Assembly: GCF_025698545.1 (NCBI RefSeq)
Contig: NC_068577.1
Coordinates: 7,827,501-7,891,500 of the forward strand
Origin: Gossypium raimondii
Taxonomy: Eukaryota > Streptophyta > Magnoliopsida > Malvales > Malvaceae
Length of the DNA: 64,000 nucleotides
Reading direction: 5' to 3'
Of this stretch, positions 1 to 10,702 are shown piece after piece (position 1 is the stretch's first letter; every line of letters starts with the position of its first letter). The notes beneath the pieces were generated by a model. It was given only the letters and a program-made list of their open reading frames with translations, searched no databases and was not told the origin of the DNA. A program made the position numbers and the translations under genes.

Positions 1-159
1 CCGGATAAAGAATTGCGTCGCAAACCAAAGGGTCAACCTTGCTCGACTAGAATACGTAACAATATGGATATCCAGGAAATAGCAAATCAACAGAAGTTGT
101 GTAGATGGTATAGGAACCCAGGCCATACAAGTAGATCATGTCGAAATCGCAATAGTTGA
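1..159 (+). pseudogene. 3' end of a MULE (Mutator-like) transposase, zinc-knuckle tail
   Basis: The frame is open from base 1 and stops at TGA 157-159. The last 52 residues hold a basic STRIRNNMDI segment and then a CCHC-like zinc knuckle (C-x2-Y-x4-H-x4-C, ending GHTSRSCRNRN). This layout is the usual C-terminus of plant MuDR/MULE transposases, downstream of the SWIM finger. The second cysteine of the knuckle is tyrosine here, so the finger is probably broken. The catalytic part lies outside the window. It converges on the PMD pseudogene on the other strand, an arrangement seen in MULEs that carry PMD genes. Family assignment is from recognition, not from a search. Confidence 0.6.
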
Positions 160-373
160 TAGTTGTTGTAAAAAACTATGTTGTATTATTTATATTTTAT
201 TAAATGAAATAATATAAAAATATTCAAAACATTGCCTTATTTAAAATAATTTATATTTTATTAAAAACATAAAAGTAAATTACAATTACTTTATTCAAAA
301 CAACCTTTTATTTTATTACATGAAATAATATAAAAATATTCAAAATGTTTGTAGAAATATATTAAAATAAAAA

Positions 374-2500
374 TCAATGTCCATACTCACCGAATTCAGT
401 GCCACATGGAGGTCGTCGATGGTTACGCGCTGAATTCTTCCTTTGTCCAGCTTCCGGCGGGGGTTGTGGTTACTTTGGCGAGGATTCTGGTTCTTCCGAT
501 AGGGGATTTGGTTATCGGTGTTGGTAGGATAACCCATCTTGATAAAATACTGACTGCAGAGGTGTTTGCATCACCAATGGCGAAGGTGTTTGAAACCCAT
601 AAGGTGATGGGGATTGGTAAAAAGAAGATCTTCCCGACGACCCCTCGTGTAATCCCTCGTGCGACGACAGCCTATAGATCGGTGGTCCACTCAGAGTAAT
701 CGAAAATGGAGATGAACCGGGTCATGCATTCCAACCTGCCATAGAACTAGAAAAAGGAAACATATAAGGGTTAGGACACATAAATGATCTAGGATACACA
801 CCTGGCATCATCTAAAAAGGCTATACTGTGGGTGTCGTCGGTTGAAGTATCGGGCCCGGTGACTGTGTGGGTGCTGTTGCTGGGCCTGGTGATTGTATGG
901 GTGTTGTTGATGGGTCTGCGTCGTCGTCCCTTCTTCTTGGATTTAAAGGGCCACGTAGTTCCCTTTGGACTCGCAATTGCCGCTGCATCTCCTCTTCCGA
1001 CAGTAAATATGGCTTGCCATGGATCTTAAACAATGACATATATTTCAGCACACACGTTAACTCTGGAACGATGATTGATTCCCGAGTAGGTATATAATCA
1101 TACCGATCTTCCCAAATTTGGATATAGTGTGACCAGAATCTCGACCAATCTGTATGCAATTACCGTAAAACGATTCTGTGATGATCATCCAACACCTCAG
1201 GTGCCACAGGAATCAGTTGTCGGAATCTAAATTGCCGTAATACTCTGTCTGATTGGTGTATCTCCAAGATCGCAAAGTTGACCAATGGGACATTCACAAG
1301 CCAAGTGTTCGGATTTTGCAAGTCATCCAGAATTACTGCCCGAATTGCCGGATCCTCGTATGGTGTCCATTGAAACTATATGAATATGATAGAAATTTAG
1401 TTATATACATAATAATAAATACTAAATACGAATCGACTATCTCTTTATATATATCTATTTTATTCAATACTTACTTGTGCTTCCGACCGTTGGTCTAATA
1501 GAAGCCGTATATCTTTAAGAGAGGTAGGTAATCCAACATAACTTGCCGAATGGTTCCACCTAATTAAATAAATTTTTAGCATACGGTTATATTTTAAATC
1601 TACGTAATAATTGTAAAATCTAATATAAAATTTACCTCGTTATGAGTGGGAATGTATATGGGTGGTCCACTCGAGGACATAAAAATAGAAAACGAAACCG
1701 TGCCCATGATTGCAGTAGTGATAGGCAACCTCTGATTTTCACTTTATTCGGTCGCATCACCCCGCACATCTCCCGGTACAATGTTGCCAACACGGCAGTA
1801 CCCCAACTAAATTCACCAGTTGCTTTAAAATCAACGAGTTTTAGCAGCCATCTCAGATGTACAAGGTTTTGTGACAAGTCCGGCATCAGATAACCTCCAA
1901 TTATCTCAAGCATATATACTCGAGCATATCGTATTCTTTCTAGTTCGGTAGAATCATCATCCGGCTTTGAGAATGTGTCTCGTAACCAGCCCATCTCGAT
2001 CCGACCTTCGTTAATACTATCCAAAATAGCACCCAAAAGCTCTTAGCATACCGCACTTCAATCACCAGATTGAACGGACTCGGTGACTGCGTACCCGTCC
2101 ACCGGCAATCCCAATTGCAGATTCACATCTTCCAAAGTGATAGTACACTCTCCACATGGAAGATGAAATGTGTGTGTCTCGGGTCTTCACCTCTCTATCA
2201 ACGTACTAATGAGTTTCGGGTCCAACTTGCACCCTTGGCCTATCGTCGCCATGTGCTAAAAACCTGATTCTCGTAGGTAATTCTCTATCAACGGTGATGG
2301 AGGACCAGGTATATTATGGATATAGCATTGCAAGATACGATCTACAGACATTTATAAGAAATAATGAAATAAAACTTATTTAAATTTGCATAAATGAAAA
2401 AAATCTTAAATAATATTTAAAAATTAAATTTAACACTTACCATTTTCATTTGTTCGACGGATATGTGTTTATCATCAAGACGAATTAATTCTCCGGCCAT
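374..2500 (-). pseudogene. Plant mobile domain (PMD, MAIN-like) gene, decayed, transposon-associated
   Basis: Exon 1 (2441-2500) encodes 20 residues starting MAGELIRLDDKHISV and ends at a GT donor. The following frame (about 2341 down to 1636) reads as the PMD core, for example IPGPPSPLIENYL, LQLGLPVDGYAVTES and GGYLMPDLSQN. Further exons lie near 1476-1561 (GLPTSLKDIRLLLDQR) and 821-1370 (PEVLDDHH, LHTDWSRFWSHYIQIW). A proline-rich tail near 374-700 ends PPPEAGQRKNSARNHRRP and GTEFGEYGH. In-frame stops occur at 2256-2258 (TAG), 2187-2189 (TGA), 2058-2060 (TGA), 2043-2045 (TAA) and 1160-1162 (TAA). The first three sit where tryptophan is expected, so they are TGG-to-stop changes. The acceptor before exon 2 also seems lost. 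PMD proteins occur in plants both as host genes (MAIN, MAIL1) and inside transposons; this copy sits beside MULE parts. It is surely nonfunctional as a full protein. Confidence 0.8.
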
Positions 2501-2963
2501 TGCTAACACATCAATTTTTTTGATTTAAAAAAATAAATTCAAAAAAAATAATATTAGAGCTTTGAGTGGAATTTGAGAGAAATTTGAAAGAATATTGAAA
2601 TATTGAAGATGGAAAGGATTTAAGTATGAAAAAAATAAAAGGGGGTTTTATAGTTTTTTTTTCCCGTTGGGGGGTTACCAACGGTAAAAAAATTAGCCGT
2701 TGGGGGGTTACAGCAGACATGGGGAAAACGCTTCCTCAAGGAAGTGCTTTGTCCACGTGGACACAAAGCGCGCCCTCAATGACGCGTTTTCTATCCACTT
2801 GGACAAAACGTTTCCTTAAGGAAGCATTTTCCTTCTTTATCCCCTGACAACGCGCTGACGTGGACGCGTTTTGAGGGAAATTGGCCCATTCCGGTAATTA
2901 ATTTAAGACCTGTCCCATTTCGGTAATTTTGAAAATAAAGGGGATTTTATTGGTAATTTGCCC
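2501..2963. mobile_element. MULE subterminal region with palindromes and probable right terminus
   Basis: This is the upstream flank of the PMD pseudogene. It contains clustered short palindromes: CTTCCT-CA-AGGAAG near 2731-2744, the perfect 12-mer GTCCACGTGGAC at 2751-2762 (with a CACGTG G-box core) and TTCCTTAAGGAA at 2812-2823. The segment GGGGGGTTAC is repeated near 2670 and 2704. The stretch ending TTGGTAATTTGCCC at about 2963 looks like a MULE terminal inverted repeat on the inner side. The partner end would be left of the window, so neither the TIR nor a 9-bp target duplication can be verified. Confidence 0.4.
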
Positions 2964-3181
2964 GAAAAATGATGCATTATTCTTTTTATTATAATATATG
3001 TATTTCCTTTTCTAATATATGGTTTTATATAAGTATGATTATATTTGGAAGGCCTAAGGGTGTAAAAAGCCCTCAAAATTTTTCAAAAAAAGTAATTAAA
3101 TCTTTTTTTTTTGCACTCAATTGGGTATTTGAATTTTTAAAATGCATAAAAAAAACCCTCAATCATTTTCAAAAAAAGCAA
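2964..3181. repeat. Imperfect direct duplication around TTTGCACTCAATTGGGTA
   Basis: A segment of about 90 bp with CCCTCAA, TTTTCAAAAAAAG, a T-run and TTTGCACTCAATTGGGTA occurs at about 3069-3130 and again at about 3157-3221, running into the next ORF's 3' end. I take it as a transposon-internal duplication. No gene is visible. Confidence 0.5.
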
Positions 3182-3571
3182 TTAAGCCTCTGTTTTTTTT
3201 TTGCACTCAATTGGGTACTTGAACACCAGCTCGAGGTCGACGAACTCGAAAAACAATTGAACTAATTTAGTGTTGTCGTCCCCATTCGAGCAATAAATTC
3301 CCACCATTGCGCCAAAGTCTTCTTTGTCTACAAGCTCCATTGCTGAAATTTCAACGGATTGAAAGAAATTGGAAATATGTAGAATAGTTTGGACATTTTC
3401 CTCCCACAACATCCAAGTTATTATGGCACCAATCCTTTCTTTCATTTCTTGCACCCCTACATTTTTATCGAACCTCATTCCAACATTCTGGCGATATTCA
3501 AATACACAACCAACCGCCCTTTGTAAAATGATTCCGTCAAAATGAACGTAAATGAGAATTTGGTTAATCAT
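3182..3571 (-). CDS. Transposon-associated hypothetical protein, 129 aa
   Basis: This open frame of 129 codons is intact and starts MINQILIYVHFDGIILQR. The IYVHFDG opening resembles the N-terminal part of some plant MULE transposases, where a short region precedes the MuDR DNA-binding domain. No catalytic or zinc-binding motif is present, so the full enzyme is not encoded here. An acidic middle (EISAMELVDKEDFGAM) is followed by a hydrophobic end (FFEFVDLELVF). It lies 150 bp from the palindromic repeat array and near a MULE end, so I read it as a truncated or captured transposon ORF rather than a host gene. Function unknown. Confidence 0.4.
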   Translation of the reverse strand: MINQILIYVHFDGIILQRAVGCVFEYRQNVGMRFDKNVGVQEMKERIGAIITWMLWEENVQTILHISNFFQSVEISAMELVDKEDFGAMVGIYCSNGDDNTKLVQLFFEFVDLELVFKYPIECKKKTEA

Positions 3572-3719
3572 CTTCGATACAATTTTTATGTTTTATACTC
3601 CAACTACAAAAAAGACTGCCTTTTTTCTCTCCTCTCTTCAACAACTAGCAACAAATGTGACAAAACAAACACAGATAAATGAACTGTGCCCGGGATGAGG
3701 GATTATATAAACATACTGA

Positions 3720-4053
3720 TTTTGGTGCCGTCACATTTACAAGCGACACCTAAAAAAAATTTACCTGGTGCCGCTACATTTGGAGTTGACACTAAGAAAT
3801 TTTTTATTGATTTTAGTGTTTCCACATGAAGAGGCGACACCCAAAAAGTAAAAAAAAAATTATTGGTGTCACCACATTTAGAGTTAGCACCAGCGAAATA
3901 ATTTTTTTACTGATTTTGGTGCCTCTACATAAAGAGGCGGCACCGAAAAATTCAAAAAAAAATTTGTTGGTGCCGCCACATTTAGAGTTGGCATCAGGGA
4001 AAATTTTTTTTACTGATTTTGGTGCCTCTACATGAAGAGGCGGCATTGAAAAA
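3720..4053. repeat. Palindromic half-unit array, part 1
   Basis: Short imperfect palindromes recur every 45-56 bp, mostly with alternating cores. Type A has core CACATTTGGAGTTGGCACC (for example near 3768, 3863, 3968). Type B has core CTCTACATGAAGAGGCGGC (near 3817, 3919, 4020). Each is bounded by GGTGCC and GGCACC, so each can fold into a hairpin. A/B pairs repeat about every 100-103 bp, joined by A/T-rich runs. The array is cut at 4053 by a solo LTR and continues at 6671, 7271 and 13337. Confidence 0.8.
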
Positions 4054-5384
4054 TGTGATAGCCCGAAATAGGGCCTAATCAGAATAGTGGTTTCGTAACC
4101 ACAAATCCGAAGTGAAATAGTTTTATTTTATAAATTTTTATTAGTTATTGATTGATTGAAATATTGTGTGAAAATATGGATAGAAAATTTTAATGATTTA
4201 GTGCCTAATTGAATTTTTAGGACTAAATCGAGAAAAATGCAAAGTGTGTCTAATTAGTGATTAAATGACTTAATTGAATTATTGCATGAAATTGGAAGTG
4301 TTTATGTGGGAATTAGACCATAAATTAGTGTTATGGACACAAAAAGGTAATTCTAGAAAAATATCTAAGTAATGGATCAAGGGCATTTTTGTCCAAATTG
4401 AGAAAAAGACAAAATAAAGAGAAAATAAGTGTCCATCTTCTTAAAAATCAGAAGCTTGCTGCCGAAAGTTTCATGTTACCATAGCTAGGGCTCTTGATTT
4501 TTCTAAGCTCAATTGTAAGTGATTTCTTGCCCTGTTTTTAATTATTTTCATATTTTTATGCTTATTGATGCTTGAATTTCATGTTTCTACTATTTAATTT
4601 AAATGAAATTAAAGTTTAAAAATTGACCCATTCATGATATAATTGTAAATTGATTAGTGATGTTAGATAATGAATGTTTGAAGTGTTAATTACAAGTTTT
4701 ACTAGATGAATTTTGATGAAAATGTTGAAAAGGGCTAAATTGTGAAAGATGGTAAAGTGTGCATAAAATTGTGATTTTGTGAAATTGAGGGCTGTTATGA
4801 GCATGAAATATGATTTAGTGAAGTTTGAAATTTAAAATTTAGTGAATTTTATTTTACGAGTTTTGGGACAAAAGTGGAATTTTGAAAAGTTATGGGGAAA
4901 AATGTGAATTTGCCAAAATGTTGTGTATGAATTGTATTTGAATGGAATATTGATAAAATGTATTAAATTGTGTTAATATAGATCAAGAAAGAAGAAATAG
5001 TGGAAGTGATCGGGAAAAGAAAGTTATCGACTAAATTACAAAATAGTCGTTTTGCATCCGAGGTAAGTTACGTGTAAATAATAGTTATATTTTTATAAAT
5101 TGTGAATTATATTTGATATGTGAATTAATATTCAATGTGGAAGGAGAATTATTCATGAATTATTCAAGTGTTAAAGTGTTGAAAATAAAGTGTTAAGTGT
5201 AAATTTCTGGTTGAACTTAGGAATAGAAGTGGATACAAGTGACATGTCACTAGAGATCAGTGTTACAGTGTTACAGTGAGTCCCGGGTGCTGGGTGATCT
5301 AGCATGTGTTGCGGACACTGACGACTTGTGTGAGCAGGCCGTGGACATTTCGGTGTTATTGATCGGTGGTAGCTTGACACGTTT

Positions 5385-5447
5385 GATGGTAACCGGCTAC
5401 ATAACGATGGTAACCGGCTACATTTCGATGGTAACCGGCTACATATA
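5385..5447. repeat. Three tandem copies of a ~22-bp unit inside solo LTR A1
   Basis: GATGGTAACCGGCTACAT occurs three times in a row, separated by AACG and TTCG. It lies about 1.33 kb into the LTR, where the other LTR copies carry different short tandem repeats. Confidence 0.85.
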
Positions 5448-5997
5448 AGTGTTGCACTTATGTGCTAAATCTCTACGTATCTGTGTATATTCCGAGTGTT
5501 CAACGGGATTAATAATGAGTTAAAGTGAATATGAAATGAAGTGTGTATGCAGGTACATTTGAAAAGAATGAGCATAAGTGATAAAGGTTAAGTGTGAAAA
5601 TGTATATGCAAGTGAATTGGTAAGATTGTGCATGTGTAAGTGATTGAAATTGCTAGGAAATGTTTTGATTAGTTATATGTTAAAAGTGTTAATTATTAAA
5701 TGAGTAATTATTGTTTACATGTAACTTACTAAGCTATTAGTAGCTTACACCTTTCTTATTTTCCTTTGTTTTATAGTGATTTGAACTTGGTCGAATTGGG
5801 GATCGTCGGAGCTCGTATCACACTATCATAATCATCTCGGTATTATGTGCTTTTCAAAATGTTTAAACTATGGCATGTATAGAGTCTTAATCATTTTGAG
5901 TATGTTCATATGATATGGCTAAGATTAGCTATTGAAATGGTTAGTAAAGATTATGTTTTGGTATTATGTATGTGTAAATGGTAGCTAATACAAAGAA

Positions 5998-6550
5998 GCA
6001 GTTTCTTTGACAGCAGCAGTGACGTGAATGTGAAAAATCACCATAAATAATAGAAATGGAATTAGAGAGTGAATTATATATGGAATTAAAGCTTATCAAG
6101 TCTATTTTTATATAAAAGAAACGGTGTAGGCAAAGGAATTCTGTATTTTGAGATATTTGAATTTTAATGAGACAGGGTCAGAATGGTTTTTGAAGTCCCC
6201 TGTTCTGACTTTGGAAAATCATTATAAATTGTACAGAAATAATTATGGGTCATAATTTATATGTATAGATTTCTTAGTGAGTCTATTTTCAAAATAAACA
6301 AACGATAACCTTATATGAATTATGTGAAATTAGATAATTTATTTTTAGTTCCAAGAGGTCAGACCTGTCGAGCTGTGAAACAAGGGATACTTTAATGAAT
6401 AAACTGCACTAATTGGCTAAGTAAAAAATTCTGAAAATTTTATGGTAAGTAGGAATATGAGTCTAGTTTCAGAAAAAATTTACGGATTTAAATTTTGAGT
6501 CTCGTAACTTTAGTTATAATTAAATTAGTAACAATCACACAGGTGGACAG
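5998..6550. repeat. 553-bp module shared with solo LTR A2 (first copy)
   Basis: The block begins GCAGTTTCTTTGACAGCAGC and ends near CACAGGTGGACAG. It matches 10703-11254 along its length, for example GAAACGGTGTA, TTTTGAGATATTTGAA, CCCCTGTTCTGACTTTGGAA and TTCTGAAAATTTTATGGTAA. It is noncoding in all frames. In this LTR it lies downstream of the minisatellite; in A2 it lies upstream of it. Confidence 0.8.
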
Positions 6551-6670
6551 TTTTGTTGTGAACAGTGAATTTAATTTTAAAAGTAAATTTTTATGCTCCG
6601 AATTGGTAAGTTAAATTGGATGACATCTCGTACTCGATTCCGGCGACGGTCTCGGGTAAGGGGTGTTACA

Positions 6671-6806
6671 AAAAATCGAAAAAAAATTATTAGTGCCACC
6701 ACATTTGGAGTTGGCACCAGAGAAATAAATTATTTTTACAGATTTTGGTGCCTCTACATGAAGAGGCGGCACCGAAAAAGTAACAAAAATACTAGCGCCA
6801 CCATTA
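6671..6806. repeat. Palindromic half-unit array, part 2
   Basis: This piece continues the array after the LTR insertion: a type A palindrome near 6690, a type B near 6746 and the first bases of another type A near 6795. It is cut at 6806 by a MITE. Confidence 0.8.
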
Positions 6807-7270
6807 GGGGTGAGCAAAATCCGATTCGATTCGAAAAACTCAATAAAAAAATTAAATTTTGAATTAAATAGTTCGAGTTATTTGAGTTAATCAAGTTATT
6901 CGGATCAACTCGAATAAAAAATTAAGTTTTTTGGTTTAACTCGAATATGAATTACACAATTCGAGTTATCCGAAAATCCAAATAAGAAAATATAAAAATA
7001 TGTCGTTTTGATAAATGTTTACCTTTTCTAAAGTTAAAAGTCAAAACTATTAAGTTAAAAGGCAAAACTACGTTATTTTGATAAATATTTACTCATTAAG
7101 TTAAAAGGGAAAACCATTATACTGTTTATGTAGTTAAATAATATTGTATTTCGTCTATTAGTTAAATAGTTGATCCATATAAACGCAACATTGAGTATAA
7201 ATAATAGGATTCGTTAACTCAACTCGAATTTTTTTACTTGATTCGACTAGACTCGATCGAATACTCACCC
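6807..7270. mobile_element. Tourist-like (PIF/Harbinger) MITE, 464 bp
   Basis: The ends are imperfect inverted repeats, GGGGTGAGCA at the left and the complement of GGGTGAGTATTCGA at the right, with Tourist-like G-rich termini. A TTA trinucleotide flanks both sides (6804-6806 and 7271-7273), the duplication expected for PIF/Harbinger. The interior is AT-rich, with repeated TCGAGTTA and AACTCGAA stretches and no coding frame. It inserted within a palindromic array unit. Confidence 0.75.
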
Positions 7271-7287
7271 TTAGCCACCAAATTTGG
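7271..7287. repeat. Palindromic half-unit array, 17-bp piece between two insertions
   Basis: The bases between the MITE and the next LTR read TTAGCCACCAAATTTGG, the TTA being the MITE's duplicated target. They are the middle of a type A half-unit whose other half resumes at 13337 as CTTGGAGCTGGAACC. Confidence 0.7.
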
Positions 7288-8114
7288 TGTAACCTCCCCA
7301 ACTCGACCTAGACGTTAGACCCGAATTCGGGGGATTACATCAGCCACTGAAATGGCCTAGTAGTGATCGGGGTTTTATAAAAAAGTAATTTTTAGACGAT
7401 TATTTATTTTAGACGAAAACTTAGTTTATTTTTGGAAAAACTCGCGAGTTATCAAAACTGATTAACTTTAACATTTTTCTTGTAACGATGACTATTTTTG
7501 AAACCTTATTCAATTTATTTATTCTTCCCAAAATTTGTTTATAGCTTAGCAGTGGAAAAAGTGATACTCAATTTAGTTTTAATAAAACCTATATTTAATG
7601 CATACTTGAATATAATCATTATTTCTTCATTTAAAAAAATTAAAAGTCATGCATGTTAACTAAACCAAAACCTAAATATGAGTCTCATGCCACAAAATAA
7701 ATAAAACGTACAGTTCCTGAAATAGTATAAATTATAATAATAAGCCTAATAATACATTCATATAAATAAAACAATTTTAAGCCCTCTATATGTCGTGTCC
7801 GTGTCCTAACCTAATGGGCTATCTGTAAGAATGGAAATTAAAAAGGGAGTGAGTTATGAAGCATGTGATTCTGTCACAAGAAAACTAGTGTAAACAGTAT
7901 ACAATTCATACAGAATATCAACTCAAAAAATAAATCACAATTGGATAGCAATACAAAATATCGTTAAATCAAATCACTTCATCAACATATTATCTTAGTG
8001 TTAATAGTCATGTAAATACTTATGGATGCAATGGAATTTCAATTGAATAGTACAAAGGTTCCTACCCCACCACTAGACACCACAATAGGAGTTCCCAAAA
8101 CTTCTTTACCTTTA

Positions 8115-8350
8115 CACCACAGTGTGGATGGATCACTAACGTTGCAGATGAACTGGTAGTACGATGTGGATAAACCACTGGGTTTGTTTTATAAAACAAT
8201 TTTTGCAGACGAACTATTAATAAGTTGTGGATGCACAACACATTTGCAAATAAAAGTAGTTAATATAGTATAGGTAAACCACTAATTTGGTGCAGATAAA
8301 AGTTGCTAGTACGGTGTGGATAATCCATTAAACGGTGCAGACAAGCTGCT
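8115..8350. repeat. Degenerate minisatellite in LTR B1
   Basis: Phrases of the kind GTGTGGATAAACCACT plus a variable piece plus GCAGAT/CGAACT recur about every 50-60 bp (near 8122, 8163, 8265, 8315). The units are too diverged for an exact copy number by eye. Confidence 0.55.
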
Positions 8351-10702
8351 AATACTTCTTTCGTAGATATAGTCTCATCCCATGCAATGCAATATGACAA
8401 GCTCAAACAAATCAATACAGTAGCATTTAATTATGCTTTTAACAGAACAATACGATATCAATTAGTATGCTTATAACAGCTCAATATAGTTACAAATAAT
8501 ATGCTTATAACAGATCAACTCAATACCAAAAGTCACGCTTATTAAGTGTTTGGTTTAACGGTAACATAAGGCATGTTGTACTTACAATCACAAATGCAGG
8601 TATTATTCACCATTCATGCAAATATCTATATAACATTAACTTAGTCAATTAGATCATGGATTATAGTATTACTTATATTATCAAGGACTCAATTGAATAA
8701 AATAAAACATTAAAAATAGTTTGGGAACCATTTAAGGACTAAATTGAAAAAGTCATAAACTTTTGGGTAAAACTGTAAAATTTAAAAAATAGGGGGCATA
8801 TGGCCATGTAGCAGGCCATGTGGAAAGGTCTAAGTCATTGGAGGGGTTACACGACCGTGTGGCCTGTGACCATATGGAATTTACAAAATCAAGGTACAAG
8901 GGAGACCCGATTGTGTGGCAGGACGTGTAGAGGGTCTTAGGCCGTGTGCGATTCAAACTATCTTAGGGTTTCATGGGAACATGGCCGTGTGAGGGTCTGT
9001 GCGATCCACACGCCCGTGAGGCAAACCGTGTGGCCCTATCTTAGGCATGATTTTACCCTGATTCACTTGTAAAAGAGCACACGCCTATCTCCGGGAGTCC
9101 AATCAACGTTTCTCACGATTCAAATATGATCTAATGCACCTAAAACGGGTCATTCAAACTATATTTATACACGAGTTAACAATTAAATATTTTGGCAAGA
9201 ACCATAAAGGATTGATTAATCAAACATAAGATTAGCGTCAAATAGTAATATTACGAAAATTTGGGATCTAAACCTCGGAAACAAGATGTACTTACCAATT
9301 CTTGGAAAGAATATAGATACTATTGACATCAATCACAAATCTGATAGAAAGAATGATTGAATGAAAGATGTTTTAATCTGGAAAAGCAAAATAATCAATA
9401 GTGAGAAAGATGAAAATATGGTGTAAAGAGAATAGAAAGAAAATAAAAAGAGAATAAATAAAAGGATGGAGCGCAAATTCTATTAGGATTTGAAAAGGGG
9501 AAATCGAAATTTTAATTAGGAAAATAAGATAAGAAGATGGTAGAATTCTAATTCTATTGGAATTTTGAGAAATAGTAAGATATGAATTATAATTAGGAAA
9601 GAATTGAGTCAATTCTTAGTGTAACAGCCCGATTTTGGGTCTAGTCGGAACAGTGGTTTTGAAACCACAAATCCGACGAGGAAAAATGTAATGGCCTGAA
9701 TTTTCAGAGGTGTCGGAACGGTGATTCGAGATCACTAAATTCGAAAAATGGGTAGAAAATATTATTAATTTGGTGAGTATAAGTTAAATGTGAAGTTAGG
9801 AAAATTTTTGAAATAGTGAATAGTACACTAGAAATAAATATTAAAATAATTAGAATAAAAAATAAGGTATCGAGACCTCGAGGATTTTAAACCGAGCCAT
9901 AAAAATTTTTATAAATATTTATGTAGTGTTAAAAAGTTAGTATTAAAGTTTCGTTAAGAAATTTTAAAGTTCCGATAATTAATTGAACAAAAAGGACTAA
10001 ATTGTAACAAATGCAAAATTATGGGAAATGATTAAATAGCTTAAATGATAAAAAGGAAGAGGGCTTAAAAGGCAAATAGACCCAAGGTCTATTTGGGCTG
10101 GACGGCAAAGGCATGAAATCAGCAATAAAGTAAGGAGAATTAAGGGCAAAATTGGAATATTGCAAAATTTACTTAATAAAGTTAGGACCAATGTGGAATT
10201 ATCTAGATTTCTCTTCATTTTTCTGCATTCTCATCAGCAAAAACACCATAGAAGGGTTTCCTTAAGCTGGTTCTTCCTATTTTTACTGTAAGTTCAATTC
10301 TTGATTATTTCTTGAAAATTTTATGTTTTTGTGACTTTTACAACTAGGCCCACTTGTTGAATTCATTAGTTTTTGATTCTATGAAAGAAGTTGAAAGTTG
10401 CTATGAATATGTGCTGGAAGTATATGATGATTTAGCATGAAATTAGAGCTTTAAATTGTTCATATGCTGATTTTATTGAAAGAATTGAATAGAAAGTGAA
10501 TGTTTGGGACCTAATAGTAAAAGAGTTTGAAGATAGAGTTATATGTGGAAATTCTAAATTTCAATAGTTGTGTAACAACTTATAATGTCTAGGTAAAGTA
10601 TTAATTTAGAAAATTAGATTAATTGAGGGGTTAATTGAGAAAGGACCGAATTGTATAAACTGTGAAATTTGGGGCAAAATGGAAATCAACATTTTGCACT
10701 AA

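Larger units (their letters stand above)
4054..6670 (+). mobile_element. Solo LTR A1 of a long-LTR Ty3/gypsy-type element, 2617 bp
   Basis: It starts TGTGATAGCCCG and ends GGGGTGTTACA (TG...CA), flanked by AAAAA at 4049-4053 and 6671-6675 as a 5-bp target duplication; the duplication is low-complexity but sits exactly at the repeat breakpoints. No gag or pol frame occurs inside. Its first 60 bp (ACAGTGGTTT-like, then ACCACAAATCCGA) match the starts of the copies at 9620 and 46125. It inserted within the palindromic array. It is silent coding-wise; the weak open frames inside are AT-rich noise. Confidence 0.75.

Noticed and set aside
406..699. 97-codon open frame on the + strand
   Set aside because: It is the antisense of the PMD proline-rich tail, which reads as the true frame on the - strand.
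867..1097. 76-codon + strand open frame
   Set aside because: It is the shadow of the PMD exon on the other strand.
3720..4053. CRISPR-like array of short repeats with spacers
   Set aside because: The repeats are palindromic half-units with A/T-rich, related spacers in a plant nuclear genome; no cas genes and no unique spacers.
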